The notes beneath the pieces are model-generated. The model ran no database searches. It worked only from the letters and a program-made list of their open reading frames with translations, and was not told where the DNA came from. This document shows, piece by piece, positions 1-9,399 of a DNA stretch of 64,000 nt (the first letter of the stretch is position 1; every line of letters begins with the position of its first letter). The DNA lies in assembly GCA_015485495.1 (NCBI GenBank), contig WFTL01000132.1, positions 62,001-126,000 on the forward strand. The letters run 5' to 3'. Position numbers and translations under genes: made by a program. This stretch comes from Planctomycetaceae bacterium (lineage in GTDB: Bacteria; Planctomycetota; Planctomycetia; Planctomycetales; Planctomycetaceae).

Positions 1-2
1 AT

Positions 3-548
3 CGCCCGCAGGGAATTCCCCGGGCCTTCATCATTTTCGTGTCCGTCGTGGTCTGCCTGATTCTCGGCAGTGCCGGAGTGGTCGCCTGGGTGTTTCTGAG
101 AGGTGATGAGCCGCCCGTCGCCGAAGCGGCATCTTCGGAACCGGAAACGCAGGCATCGCAGCCGGAACCGCCGAAGCCGTCACCGGTGGCGGGCATCTGG
201 CATGGTCAGCAGGACTTCGGCCTGGGCGAGACCGAAGGGTGGCTCACTCTGACACAAACCGACGAAGGCTTCACCGGCAGTTTTCGCCTTCGGGATACCC
301 CCGAAATTCCTCTGCAGGATCTCACGATCGACGGCAGCAAAGTCACCTTCCGCCTGGTGGTTCCACTGAGAAATCGAACGGTGAGTTCCCTGACGGAATG
401 CGAAATCGAAGGCGACCGACTGACCGGGACAACAACGGTCGAAATCGACGGTCAGACGCAGACGATCGATGTGTCCGCCACCCGGGTCGATCCGTCCGAT
501 GTTCCCGACGACCACCCGGCGGGCGCAGACGGCCAGAACGGGGCGTAG
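3..548 (+). CDS. membrane-anchored protein of unknown function, 5' partial
   Basis: The frame is open to the left edge of the window, so the gene very likely begins upstream. The GTG at 39 in the ORF track lies inside a hydrophobic helix and is an unlikely start. What is seen: a single transmembrane or signal-anchor segment (roughly FIIFVSVVVCLILGSAGVV), then a linker rich in Pro, Glu and Ser, then about 110 residues of alternating polar and hydrophobic strands (WHGQQDFG, GWLTLTQT, FTGSFRLRD). Such a layout suits a small beta-barrel or lipocalin-like extracytoplasmic domain held to the membrane. I do not recognise the family. The next gene is on the opposite strand and converges on it. Confidence 0.6.
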   Translation, partial: RPQGIPRAFIIFVSVVVCLILGSAGVVAWVFLRGDEPPVAEAASSEPETQASQPEPPKPSPVAGIWHGQQDFGLGETEGWLTLTQTDEGFTGSFRLRDTPEIPLQDLTIDGSKVTFRLVVPLRNRTVSSLTECEIEGDRLTGTTTVEIDGQTQTIDVSATRVDPSDVPDDHPAGADGQNGA

Positions 549-574
549 ATTTCGTCAGCGACCTGCCGACGGAT

Positions 575-1507
575 TCATGTCGCGTCCGCCAGGTATCGGT
601 CGAACCAGTCGGCGAACCGGAACAGTTCCAGAAACATCGTGGGCCATCCGTGCTCACCGCCTTCATGAATGACCAGTTCGACCTGCGCACCGCATGCACG
701 AGCCCGATCACAGAACCGCTCTGACTGGTCCGGAGGCGTCAGTGTATCGGCACTGCCATGGCAGATCAGAACCGGAGGCAGCCGGTCGGTGACGAAATAG
801 ATGGGGGAACACCGACGACCGATGTCCGGCCATTTCTCCAGGTCCGTCCCGTCCGGCCCGAATGCCTCCGTGAAACTTCTGGGCGGACCTCCGTCTCCCG
901 GATTCTCCGTCGATGACCCCATGTTCAGCAGATCGGTCACCGGATAGAAAATGGCCACCGCCTGCACGGCACTGCTCTCCCGGTCGACCGGGTCGGCTGC
1001 GTCCGCCGGCCCCGGGCCGCCGCATGTGGCCAGCATCAGACTCAGGTGCCCGCCGGCACTGCCGCCGGTCACCCCGATGTGATCCGGATCGATGCCGTAT
1101 TCTTCCGCATGGTGCCGGATGAAACGAACGCCCCGATGCACATCCTCGATGATTTCCATGACGGTCGCTTCCGGCTGCGAAATGTGGCAGACAGCGAAAA
1201 CCGTGTAGCCTCGTCGCAGCAGCGGAGCCATCAGTTCCTGCGGCGTTTCACCGGGACCGGCCGATCGCCATCCGCCGCTGACCATGAAGGCGATCCCGAT
1301 TCCGCGGGCATTGTGCGGCCGAATGATGTCCATCGTCAGAGGCTTCCCGTGCCGTTCCCCGTACACCACTCCGTCGATGCGTTCCACGGACGGATGCAGG
1401 TACCACCACGCCGCACCGGCCAGCAGCAGAACCAGGACCACCGTGCCGGCCGTTCCCGCCAGAACGTACCGCAGCCATTTCGGACATCGCTGCCACAACC
1501 GCTTCAT
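575..1507 (-). CDS. alpha/beta hydrolase, esterase/lipase type, membrane anchored
   Basis: A 310-residue serine hydrolase. An N-terminal hydrophobic helix (about residues 14-36) should anchor it to the membrane with the catalytic domain outside the cytoplasm. The nucleophile sits in TGGSAGG (Ser150). The likely acid is Asp254 in GSADTLTPP and the base His286 in GGEHGWP, giving a complete triad. The sequence resembles the BD-FAE/acetyl-esterase branch, which removes acyl groups from carbohydrates and other small esters; the substrate here is unknown. It is on the same strand as the PhoPQ-type hydrolase upstream, about 70 bases away, so the two may be co-transcribed. Confidence 0.85.
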   Translation of the reverse strand: MKRLWQRCPKWLRYVLAGTAGTVVLVLLLAGAAWWYLHPSVERIDGVVYGERHGKPLTMDIIRPHNARGIGIAFMVSGGWRSAGPGETPQELMAPLLRRGYTVFAVCHISQPEATVMEIIEDVHRGVRFIRHHAEEYGIDPDHIGVTGGSAGGHLSLMLATCGGPGPADAADPVDRESSAVQAVAIFYPVTDLLNMGSSTENPGDGGPPRSFTEAFGPDGTDLEKWPDIGRRCSPIYFVTDRLPPVLICHGSADTLTPPDQSERFCDRARACGAQVELVIHEGGEHGWPTMFLELFRFADWFDRYLADAT

Positions 1508-1579
1508 ACTGCCGTTTCCTCAAAAGTCAGCCGCATGCCCGCCGTCCGGCACGATGCCGACGGCACCGCCGTGCCCGTT

Positions 1580-3262
1580 TCAGCGGGCTGCCCGAGAAGC
1601 GGTCGCCGGCGGGAATGTGATGTCGCGTCCCGATTCCAGCTGCCAGGCGAAGTCCGTGCATCCTTTCCCGGTCAGAAATTCGGCCAGCACACGGGCACCA
1701 ATCCGAAAGTCTCCCCGAGGCACCCAGTTGACGTAACAGCGACGGCCGACTGTTCTGGTGAGGATCGTTCCGTCCGCCAGCTTCTGAGCATCGATGAGGG
1801 CACGGACGGAATCCGTGATGTCTGTCGCTGCTGCCTGTTCCGGAAGAGTGCACACGAGTGTGACGGAGGTGGGAAGCTGAGGATCCTTGTCGGCAAACGG
1901 CAGAATGTCGGGAGCCACACTGACCTGAGTGGTGAGTTTCAGCGGAGTCGGAGCGCCCACATCGAAGGTCAGCTCAACAAACCAGGCCGTCCACCCCTGT
2001 TTCGGTTCTTCGACGCGGCCGACATACAACCCGTCGTCATCGGGCTGCAGAATGGTGCTCGTGTATCGGCGGCCCACTGTTTCCACCCGAAAGTCTCGAG
2101 CTTCCGGATTGTGTGCCTGCCACAGGCGCACCTCCTGCGGTTCCGTCCGGCTCATCACGCGCAGGGTGCCGTCGTCATCCTGCGTCCACAGGATTTCCGG
2201 CGGCTTCCGTCCGGACAGAATCAAAGAATAAAAGGCGATGATGGTTTCAGCGGCGTCCGTGCCATCCAGACCGTGGTCTCCGTTGGCCACATAACGCAGG
2301 TACTTTTCGCCTCGAAGTTCATCCCAGTAGAACCGGGAGGAATCCGGCAGAAAGAACTGATCTCCGGCGGCATTGAGAATCATCTTGGGGATGTGCAGGC
2401 GGTGGCGGTAATAAATCGGATCGACCAGGCGGTACAGCTCCTTCAGCCGGGGATGATCCAGTCGCTGCATGATGCGGTGATCGACGTAGTTGCCCACATT
2501 CGGTGCCCAGAACCCATAGGCCGCGAAGTGATGCCGCATGGACGGATCGGCGTTCAGTACGTCGATGACAATGGGAATGATGGCCACCACCCGTTCATCG
2601 ACCGCGCCGGTCAGCCAGGTCGTCCAGCCGCGTTTCGATCCGCCGGCCACGACAAAACGATCCACGACGCGGTACCCGCCGGTTTCGGATGCCATCAGAG
2701 CGGTCACCGTGTCCATGGCACGAACTGCACTTTTGACCATCGGATTGCGGGCCGGCCAGACCGGATTGCCGGTCTTCAGGTACTGGTCCCAGGTGTAGCC
2801 GATCAGATCATCCTCGACACGCTGCTTCCCGTCCTGATGAAACTCCAGCGGCTGATTGGGCACCATTCCCAGCTGAGCCACCACCGTGCCGGTGGCCCGG
2901 GCAATCTGTTCAGTCCGTTCGTTGGATCGCGGCCCCTTTCCGTTGCTGCCGCCCGAAATGAACAGCATGCCGATGTCGGATGACACCTGATCGGGAATCG
3001 ATACGGTCAGCCAGTGCCGCCAGACCGGGCGGCTGACTTCTTTTTCCGTCAGCCAGGTCTGCGACACCATGTCGACGACAACAGTCGTCATCCCGTCTGC
3101 AGACCGGACCGAATGAACCGTCCAGGACCAGCTTGTGTCGCCGTTATGAATGTAGTCATCCAGAGCGGTTCGGCGAGGCAGCTGTTCGGCACAGGAAAAC
3201 CCGGCCGTGACCAGGACAGCGGCAGCCAGGACAACACTTTTCCGGATCAGCGGCGGGAACAT
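1580..3262 (-). CDS. PhoPQ-activated pathogenicity-related family protein
   Basis: A 560-residue secreted protein matching the PhoPQ-activated pathogenicity-related (PqaA) family, an alpha/beta-hydrolase-like group with poorly known substrates. Family-typical stretches visible include LFISGGSNGKG, WPARNPMVKSAVRAMD, VAGGSKRGWTTW (likely nucleophile elbow), and ILNAAGDQFFLPDSS. I placed the start at the ATG at 3262, because the protein then opens with MFPPLIRK and a hydrophobic core ending near FSCAEQ, a good signal peptide; the longer ORF adds 64 unlikely residues. It lies between the esterase and an aminotransferase on the same strand. The name reflects the Salmonella homologue and does not imply virulence. 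Confidence 0.85.
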   Translation of the reverse strand: MFPPLIRKSVVLAAAVLVTAGFSCAEQLPRRTALDDYIHNGDTSWSWTVHSVRSADGMTTVVVDMVSQTWLTEKEVSRPVWRHWLTVSIPDQVSSDIGMLFISGGSNGKGPRSNERTEQIARATGTVVAQLGMVPNQPLEFHQDGKQRVEDDLIGYTWDQYLKTGNPVWPARNPMVKSAVRAMDTVTALMASETGGYRVVDRFVVAGGSKRGWTTWLTGAVDERVVAIIPIVIDVLNADPSMRHHFAAYGFWAPNVGNYVDHRIMQRLDHPRLKELYRLVDPIYYRHRLHIPKMILNAAGDQFFLPDSSRFYWDELRGEKYLRYVANGDHGLDGTDAAETIIAFYSLILSGRKPPEILWTQDDDGTLRVMSRTEPQEVRLWQAHNPEARDFRVETVGRRYTSTILQPDDDGLYVGRVEEPKQGWTAWFVELTFDVGAPTPLKLTTQVSVAPDILPFADKDPQLPTSVTLVCTLPEQAAATDITDSVRALIDAQKLADGTILTRTVGRRCYVNWVPRGDFRIGARVLAEFLTGKGCTDFAWQLESGRDITFPPATASRAAR

Positions 3263-3419
3263 GACGAATCTTTCAGGATGCAGGCCCGGCAGGAAACAAC
3301 GGCGAACGAGCAGATACTGTACTGCCGCACCGGGCGCGGTCAACAGGCCGGCTGCGGAACGGATCCTCCGGAAAGCATTTCCCGATGAACCGGCACTTCC
3401 ACAGACCGTGCCGATCCGT

Positions 3420-4598
3420 TCACATGCTGTCCCGCACTGCCCGGCGGAAGACATCGGCGTCTTCGGCCGTGTTGTACAGGTGCGGGCTGATGCGAATCCG
3501 GTCTCGTTTCAGGTTGACCGTGATGCCGCGCCGGAACAGTGTCCGCACCAGTTCAGAAGCCGGGATCGATTCATGTCGGGCCAGAATGAGTCCGGACTGA
3601 GCTTGCGGAGAAACATCCGGCGCCTGCAGCCCGGCTGAACGGGCCGCTTCCAGAAACAGGCCGCGGATTTCCAGCAGCCGCTCCGCACGCACTTCCGGAG
3701 AAATCCGGTTCAGCAGGGTCAGAGCTGCGTGAAGCCCGGTGAGACCCAGAATGTTCCGCATGCCGGATTCGAAACGCGTGGCGGTGTCACTGAACTGCAG
3801 GTTGTCTGATTCGAAGGCCAGAGGATGTTTCGTGGCCGCCCAGCCGGTGCACACCGCATCGAATCGGCCCTGCTGATCACGTCGCACGGCCAGAAATCCG
3901 GCTGCTTCCGGAGCCAGCAGCCATTTTCGGCTGCCGGTCACGACCGCATCGATGTTCTGAGCATGCAGGTGCAGCGGCAGCACGCCGCAGCCCTGGATGA
4001 TGTCCAGGACCAGCAGGCCGCCGCGCCGATGGATGATTTCCGCCAGCCGTTCCGGATCCCGGCGAATGCCGGTCGCATAATCCACCCAGCTGCAGGCCAG
4101 AATGCGCGTCCGCTCATCGCAGGCCGTTTCTAAGGCCTCGTACAGGCACTCCGGATCGTCCGCCGGCGGATCCACCAGCCGCACCTGGACTCCCCGACGC
4201 CCCAGATTCATCCAGGGAAAACGATTGCTGGGAAATTCATGGCGGCTGAGCACCACGTTGTCTCCGCTGCGCCAGCGGAACCCCTCCGCCAGAAGGGCGA
4301 TCCCGGCGGACGTATTGGGGACGAACGCGATTTCTTCTGCGTCGGCTCCGATCAGATCCGCCGCCAGCTGCCGCGTCCTCCGGACGTGCCGCTCCCAGAG
4401 ATTCCAGTGTCGCACCCCCGACTCGGCCGCACTGCGAATTCGCCGAAGCAGCGCATCAACGACCGGCTGCGGCAGCACACCCGCGGCCGCGTGATCCAGA
4501 TACACCCCGGGCTGCCGCACGACAGGCATCAGACCACGCAGATCTGCCAGATCGTCGATCGGCTGTACGGGAAACGGCTGGAAGCCGGAATCCGTCAC
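3420..4598 (-). CDS. class V aminotransferase (cysteine desulfurase-like fold)
   Basis: A 392-residue PLP enzyme of the class V aminotransferase superfamily. The PLP-binding lysine is Lys225 in GSRKWLLAPEAAGF. The cofactor-contacting aspartate and glutamine are in LLVLDIIQGCG (Asp199, Gln202), and the cofactor phosphate region is in the FVPNTSAGI and SRHEFPSN segments. There is no obvious mobile Cys loop near the C-terminus, so true cysteine desulfurase activity is uncertain; isopenicillin-epimerase or kynureninase-like enzymes are equally possible. The start is GTG at 4598, preceded by GAAAGGATTTCA, a ribosome site at good spacing; the ORF-track start lies 35 codons upstream. The divergent helicase gene begins 228 bases away. 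Confidence 0.82.
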   Translation of the reverse strand: MTDSGFQPFPVQPIDDLADLRGLMPVVRQPGVYLDHAAAGVLPQPVVDALLRRIRSAAESGVRHWNLWERHVRRTRQLAADLIGADAEEIAFVPNTSAGIALLAEGFRWRSGDNVVLSRHEFPSNRFPWMNLGRRGVQVRLVDPPADDPECLYEALETACDERTRILACSWVDYATGIRRDPERLAEIIHRRGGLLVLDIIQGCGVLPLHLHAQNIDAVVTGSRKWLLAPEAAGFLAVRRDQQGRFDAVCTGWAATKHPLAFESDNLQFSDTATRFESGMRNILGLTGLHAALTLLNRISPEVRAERLLEIRGLFLEAARSAGLQAPDVSPQAQSGLILARHESIPASELVRTLFRRGITVNLKRDRIRISPHLYNTAEDADVFRRAVRDSM

Positions 4599-4826
4599 TG
4601 AAATCCTTTCTGGTTTCCCTGAATCTCGACAGGACACCACCTGCCGATTCCGAACGTGCTGCAGATTCGGGCCGCCTGCCGGTACTCGGCCGGCACCGAT
4701 CAACGACCGGCGACAGATGCGGTGGTTTGAAGTCGGCTGCCGGACAGCCTACCGTGCCCCAGGAGCCGGAAACAGTTCAGACGGCGGCGGAGAGACGGAA
4801 ACGGGCCGTTCCGGCGGCGTGTCATC

Positions 4827-7484
4827 ATGGCAGACGAAATTCCTTCTGCAGAAGAGATCGCTTTCAGTTATCTCGACCAGCTCCCCTGGCCGCCGTATCC
4901 GTTCCAGGAACAGGCCATCCTGTCCTGGTTCGAAGAAGGGGACGGACTTCTGGTCTGCGCTCCGACCGGAACCGGGAAAACCGTCATCGCCGAAACGGCC
5001 CTGTATGAAGCTCTGCGGACCGGACGACGCTGCTACTACACAACGCCTTTGATCGCCCTGACGGAACAGAAGTTTCGCGAGCTGCAGGATGCCGCGGAAC
5101 GCTGGGGGTATTCCCGGGAAGACGTGGGACTGGTAACCGGACATCGCCGGGTGAATCCCGATGCCCCGATTCTGGTCGTGGTGGCGGAAATTCTGCTGAA
5201 CCGTCTTCTGACGCCCGAGGAATTTTCCTTCGACGATGTGTCCGCTGTGGTCATGGACGAATTCCACAGCTTCAACGATCCGGAACGCGGCATCGTGTGG
5301 GAACTGACGCTCAGCATGCTGCCCAGGTCCGTGCGGGTCCTGCTGATCAGCGCCACGGTGGGCAATGCGCCCGAGTTCGTGGGATGGCTCAGCCGCCACC
5401 ACGGGCGGCGGCTGAGGCTGCTGCAGAGCGACGAGCGCCGCGTTCCGCTCGAATTCCGCTGGATCCCCGATCAGTTTCTGGCAGAACAGCTGGAAATCAT
5501 GGCCGACGGAGACGAATCCGCCCGCTACACGCCGGCTCTGGTCTTCTGCTTCAACCGCTCGGAATGCTGGAACGTGGCGCAGCAGATCAAGGGTCGGCGG
5601 CTGCTGGCTGATGGACAGCAGAAACGGCTGGCGGAGGAACTGGACCGGTACGACTGGTCTGTCGGAGCCGGGGGACGCCTGCGGCAGATTCTTCTTCGCG
5701 GTGTGGGCGTCCATCACGCCGGCGTCCTGCCGAAGTACCGTCGTGTGGTGGAATCGCTGTTCCAGAAAAAACTGCTGTCCATCTGCGTCTGTACCGAAAC
5801 GCTGGCAGCCGGCATCAACCTGCCGGCCCGGTCGGTCGTCATGGTCAGTCTGCTTCGCGGGCCGCGAGGAAAACAGAAACTCATCGATCCCAGTTCGGCT
5901 CATCAGATGTTCGGCCGGGCCGGACGACCGCAGTTCGACAGTCGGGGATATGTGTTCGCAGTCGCTCACGAAGACGATGTTCGGATTCATCGCTGGAAAG
6001 AGAAATACGACGCCCTGCCGGAAGATTCGAAGGATCCGCAGATCATCCGGGCCCGAAAAAACCTGCGCAGAAAGATGCCGAAGCGCCGGGACGGCCAGCA
6101 GTACTGGTCGGAAAAACAGTTCGAAATGCTGCGGCAGGCCGCCCCGGCCCGCCTGGCCAGCAAAGGGCAGTTCCCGTGGCGGCTGCTGGCCTTTCTGATT
6201 CGGCAGTCGGGAAACGTCCGGGACCTGATGCACGTTGTCCGCCGCCGACTTCTGGATCCGGCTGAACAGGAATCGGCCGAACGACAGCTCAAACAGATGC
6301 TGCTGACACTGGAAGCCGGCCGATTCATCACGCTCAGCCCGCCGCCTCCCCGCCGGACTCGGCTGTCGAACGAACAGGCATCGACAGATTCCGAATGCCC
6401 TCCGTTCACATCCGTGGCCGCCCGCAGCGTGCCGGCATTCACAGAACGCCGGGAGAACGGAACGGAATCGATCTGGCTGTCTCGGAACAGGTCCGGAATG
6501 CAGATGCCGGATGCCGATCCGGATGATTCCGATTTCGGATCCGGTGTGTTCGAGGACAACGAGGTGTCTGCGGATGATTCTTCGGTCGCCACCGATCACT
6601 CGCCAGCCGATCCAGACGACGCGCCGCCCGATCCGGGATCTGCGTCAGCAGACCGTCCCGGCCTTCTGGGACAGCTTCTGAACGAAGCGCTGCAGACCGG
6701 CGGCGTGGCCCGCAGCCGGGATCGGCCGCGGGCCGCCGGGACGGACGGATCCGCGGACGCGCCCCCCCGGACGACCGATCCGCTTCGCTCCTACGAACCG
6801 GAGTACGCCCTGCCGACCGCTTCGCTGGATCTGCTGTTCCATTTCCGCAGCATGAATTCTCTGTTCGCACTGTTTCTGGCAGAACATTTTCACCGGGCCA
6901 GTCATGAAGAACGACTCCTGCTGCTGGAAGCCGCCCTGGACATGCCCCGGTCGGTGGCTTCTTCAGTGCGGGTGCCGTTTCCGGAACAGATGCCTCCTGG
7001 ACCGCTGGCCACCGGCTGGCTCACACCGCAGCTTCTGGCTCGTGGACTGGCCACGCAGGAAGACATCACCGGAGGCCGTGATGAAGACACCGGCCGACGG
7101 ATTCCTCCGCTGGACCTGGCCGTGCAGATGCTGATGCTGTTTCGCAGCGAATACCCGGGCGTTCATGATGTCCGCTGTTCGGCCGTGTGGTGCGTGGGCG
7201 ATCTGCTGACGTTTGGAGGCGACTTCGATCGGTATGTGCGCGCCCGGGATCTGACCCGTCAGGAAGGCATCCTGTTCCGCCACTGTCTGCGGATGATTCT
7301 GCTGTGCGGAGAATTCGCTTCCATCCAGCCTCCAGGAATCGACCCCCGGGAATGGCAGGACGATCTGGCAGAACTGGCCGGCCGACTCACCGCAACCTGC
7401 CGCGCTGTTGATCCGGCCAGCACCGACGAAACACTGACCGCCATGGAACAGCGGCGGCAGGAATCGGAAGTCGTTCCCCTGTAA
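4827..7484 (+). CDS. Ski2-like DEAD/DEAH-box superfamily 2 helicase
   Basis: An 885-residue ATP-dependent helicase. Visible motifs: Walker A CAPTGTGKT (residues 44-52), motif II as DEFH (144-147), motif III SAT (175-177), and a C-terminal RecA half with FCFNRSE, GVGVHHAGVLPKYRR, the ETLAAGINLPAR segment and QMFGRAGRPQ. These are typical of Ski2/Brr2-type RNA helicases. After the winged-helix-like region comes a poorly conserved acidic, proline- and serine-rich linker (about residues 490-650), then a helical C-terminal domain of about 220 residues that I do not recognise. It probably acts on RNA structure or decay, but its substrate cannot be read from sequence. It is monocistronic and converges with the PAS-GAF-receiver gene. 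Confidence 0.88.
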   Translation: MADEIPSAEEIAFSYLDQLPWPPYPFQEQAILSWFEEGDGLLVCAPTGTGKTVIAETALYEALRTGRRCYYTTPLIALTEQKFRELQDAAERWGYSREDVGLVTGHRRVNPDAPILVVVAEILLNRLLTPEEFSFDDVSAVVMDEFHSFNDPERGIVWELTLSMLPRSVRVLLISATVGNAPEFVGWLSRHHGRRLRLLQSDERRVPLEFRWIPDQFLAEQLEIMADGDESARYTPALVFCFNRSECWNVAQQIKGRRLLADGQQKRLAEELDRYDWSVGAGGRLRQILLRGVGVHHAGVLPKYRRVVESLFQKKLLSICVCTETLAAGINLPARSVVMVSLLRGPRGKQKLIDPSSAHQMFGRAGRPQFDSRGYVFAVAHEDDVRIHRWKEKYDALPEDSKDPQIIRARKNLRRKMPKRRDGQQYWSEKQFEMLRQAAPARLASKGQFPWRLLAFLIRQSGNVRDLMHVVRRRLLDPAEQESAERQLKQMLLTLEAGRFITLSPPPPRRTRLSNEQASTDSECPPFTSVAARSVPAFTERRENGTESIWLSRNRSGMQMPDADPDDSDFGSGVFEDNEVSADDSSVATDHSPADPDDAPPDPGSASADRPGLLGQLLNEALQTGGVARSRDRPRAAGTDGSADAPPRTTDPLRSYEPEYALPTASLDLLFHFRSMNSLFALFLAEHFHRASHEERLLLLEAALDMPRSVASSVRVPFPEQMPPGPLATGWLTPQLLARGLATQEDITGGRDEDTGRRIPPLDLAVQMLMLFRSEYPGVHDVRCSAVWCVGDLLTFGGDFDRYVRARDLTRQEGILFRHCLRMILLCGEFASIQPPGIDPREWQDDLAELAGRLTATCRAVDPASTDETLTAMEQRRQESEVVPL

Positions 7485-7547
7485 ACCGTTCTCCGGTGAA
7501 TCGGCTTCGGAGACATCATTCCTCTGTCATCAGCCGGGCCGGGCGAA

Positions 7548-9230
7548 TCATTCCAGGGGAGGCGGTTTGCTGACCGCCTTTTCCACTTCGGTCAGCAGTT
7601 GTTCGGGACGAAACGGTTTGTACAGAACCGACCGCAGACCGCGCTGGCGGGCCCGGACGATCGAATGAGACGCATCGTAACCGAAGCCTGTCATGAAAAT
7701 GATGGGCGTGTGCGCATCGATTTCCCGCATGCGGCAGAAGCATTCGTAACCGGTCATATCGGGCAGTCGAATATCGGCCAGCACGACGTCGTACGTCTGA
7801 GAGCGCATCATGCGGCAGGCGGCTTCGCCGGAGGGAACCGCTTCCACATGCACGCCGTGCGGGTCAAGAAGTTTGTGAGCTTCGGCCCGGACAGAGCGGT
7901 CCGCATCGACGACCAGCGCCCGTTTGCCGGCCAGGGCGGGGCGATGCGTCCGTTCGATGCCGCGGCGCGGCACCGTGGAAGCGGACGGCAGATCATCAGA
8001 CACCTGACCGATGCAGCTGCGAATCTGGCGGACGTTGGTGAGGATTCTCTGGAGGGTTTCCGATACATCGGGATCGTGACCGATGTATTTTTCAAGAATG
8101 GCGGTGGCATCCGCGAGGATTTCGTCTGTGGGACCGGCCACTTCCTGCTGCACGCGTTCGGCATGCTGTTCCACCGTGGTCGCCTTTTCAGCCATCAGCA
8201 GCTGAAGCTGATTGAGGGCCATGGCGACGACTTCCCCGAACCGCTCCAGAAATTCCAGGTCTTCATCGTCGAATGAATCCGCTCCGGGACCTTCCACATT
8301 GAAGGTGCCCAGAATGACGTCATCGAGTTTCAGGGGGACGGTCAGAGAACTGCGGGCTCCGCTGGCCCCCCGCAGATAACGCGGATCCGACTGCGTATCG
8401 CGGCACAGATAACTGCGGCCGGTCGCCGCCACGAAACCGGTCAGGCCGTTGTCGTCTTCCCGCGCATACAGCAGGCGGCAGGCCGCTTCTTCCTGCATGC
8501 CTTCCTGCAGCAGCGGGATGAGCTGCTGGGTGCGAGGATCCAGAACACGGATCTCGATCGTGTCGAATCCCAGAATCTGCTGAGTGAACATCAGGATATT
8601 TTCCTTGAGAATCTCGATCCGATCCTCAATCGACATCATGGCCACTTCGTCCGGCCGCAGGTCACTCAGCCGCATGCCGGCTTCATGGATGGCTTCCATT
8701 TTGCGCCGACTGCGTTCCTGACGCGTGATGTCCCTCAGACAGACCGAAACACACGTCGGATCGGAACCATCTTCGCTGAACAGGCAGGACCGCGAAGCCA
8801 GGATTTCCACGAACCGCTGATCACTCAGCGGAACCGTGACGCAGCAGGTCGTCTCGTCATCGGGCCAGTGACTCTGAAGCAGACGCCGGCTGTCTTCGTC
8901 CGCCGGCAGAACGGACAGGAAATCCGATCCGACGGCCGATTCCGACAGACCGACGATGCCGGCGAAGGCCGCGTTGTGCCAGATGATGCGCCCGTCTTCG
9001 CTGATCAGAGCCAGACCGTCGGACAGACTGTCCAGAAAGCCCCGGGCACACACCTGCAGGTCCGTGGAACGGTCCAGCAGCGGACCGGCGAACAGAAGGG
9101 CATCGACAGCAGGCGGACTGGACAGCGGAGTGTCGGTCCGCACGAGTTCCGCGGACCGGCTCAGGTTGCGACACAGCTCAGAATCGTCTGCCTCACCGGA
9201 TACCAGCAGCCGCGGTCGGAAGATGGACAC
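7548..9230 (-). CDS. PAS-GAF-receiver signalling protein without kinase domain
   Basis: A 560-residue cytoplasmic signalling protein. Order: a PAS domain (about 60-175, DGLALISEDGRIIWHN), a linker coiled coil, a GAF domain (about 190-345, with DNGLTGFVAATGRSY and SSLTVPLKLDD), a helical segment (about 350-420), and a C-terminal receiver domain (about 430-555). The receiver has a phosphorylatable Asp486 in VVLADIRLPD and Lys538 in LYKPF; one of the two N-terminal acidic residues is shifted (VVDAD). The helical segment resembles a dimerisation/phosphotransfer helix pair but the usual HE-R-P block reads EVAGP, and no ATP-binding domain follows. It therefore looks like a receiver that integrates small-molecule or redox input and is phosphorylated by another kinase. 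Confidence 0.82.
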   Translation of the reverse strand: MSIFRPRLLVSGEADDSELCRNLSRSAELVRTDTPLSSPPAVDALLFAGPLLDRSTDLQVCARGFLDSLSDGLALISEDGRIIWHNAAFAGIVGLSESAVGSDFLSVLPADEDSRRLLQSHWPDDETTCCVTVPLSDQRFVEILASRSCLFSEDGSDPTCVSVCLRDITRQERSRRKMEAIHEAGMRLSDLRPDEVAMMSIEDRIEILKENILMFTQQILGFDTIEIRVLDPRTQQLIPLLQEGMQEEAACRLLYAREDDNGLTGFVAATGRSYLCRDTQSDPRYLRGASGARSSLTVPLKLDDVILGTFNVEGPGADSFDDEDLEFLERFGEVVAMALNQLQLLMAEKATTVEQHAERVQQEVAGPTDEILADATAILEKYIGHDPDVSETLQRILTNVRQIRSCIGQVSDDLPSASTVPRRGIERTHRPALAGKRALVVDADRSVRAEAHKLLDPHGVHVEAVPSGEAACRMMRSQTYDVVLADIRLPDMTGYECFCRMREIDAHTPIIFMTGFGYDASHSIVRARQRGLRSVLYKPFRPEQLLTEVEKAVSKPPPLE

Positions 9231-9399
9231 ACCGGAATTCCTGGAACTCTGTTACTGCCATGATTGTTCAGTCTGTCAGTCTGTACGCCGGCGATTACAA
9301 CTCAACCCCCTGGCGGCGAAAACCCCAACAGACGCGGTTTTCCGCACTTCCCGACAAACGAAGACCGTCTCCGAAAGCATGCATCCGGGGCCCCGATCC

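Noticed and set aside
1046-2983. 645-residue plus-strand frame opposite two hydrolase genes
   Set aside because: It crosses two well-supported genes and their intergenic gap and has no recognisable protein features.
4749-6599. 616-residue minus-strand frame opposite the helicase core
   Set aside because: The helicase motifs on the plus strand are conclusive.
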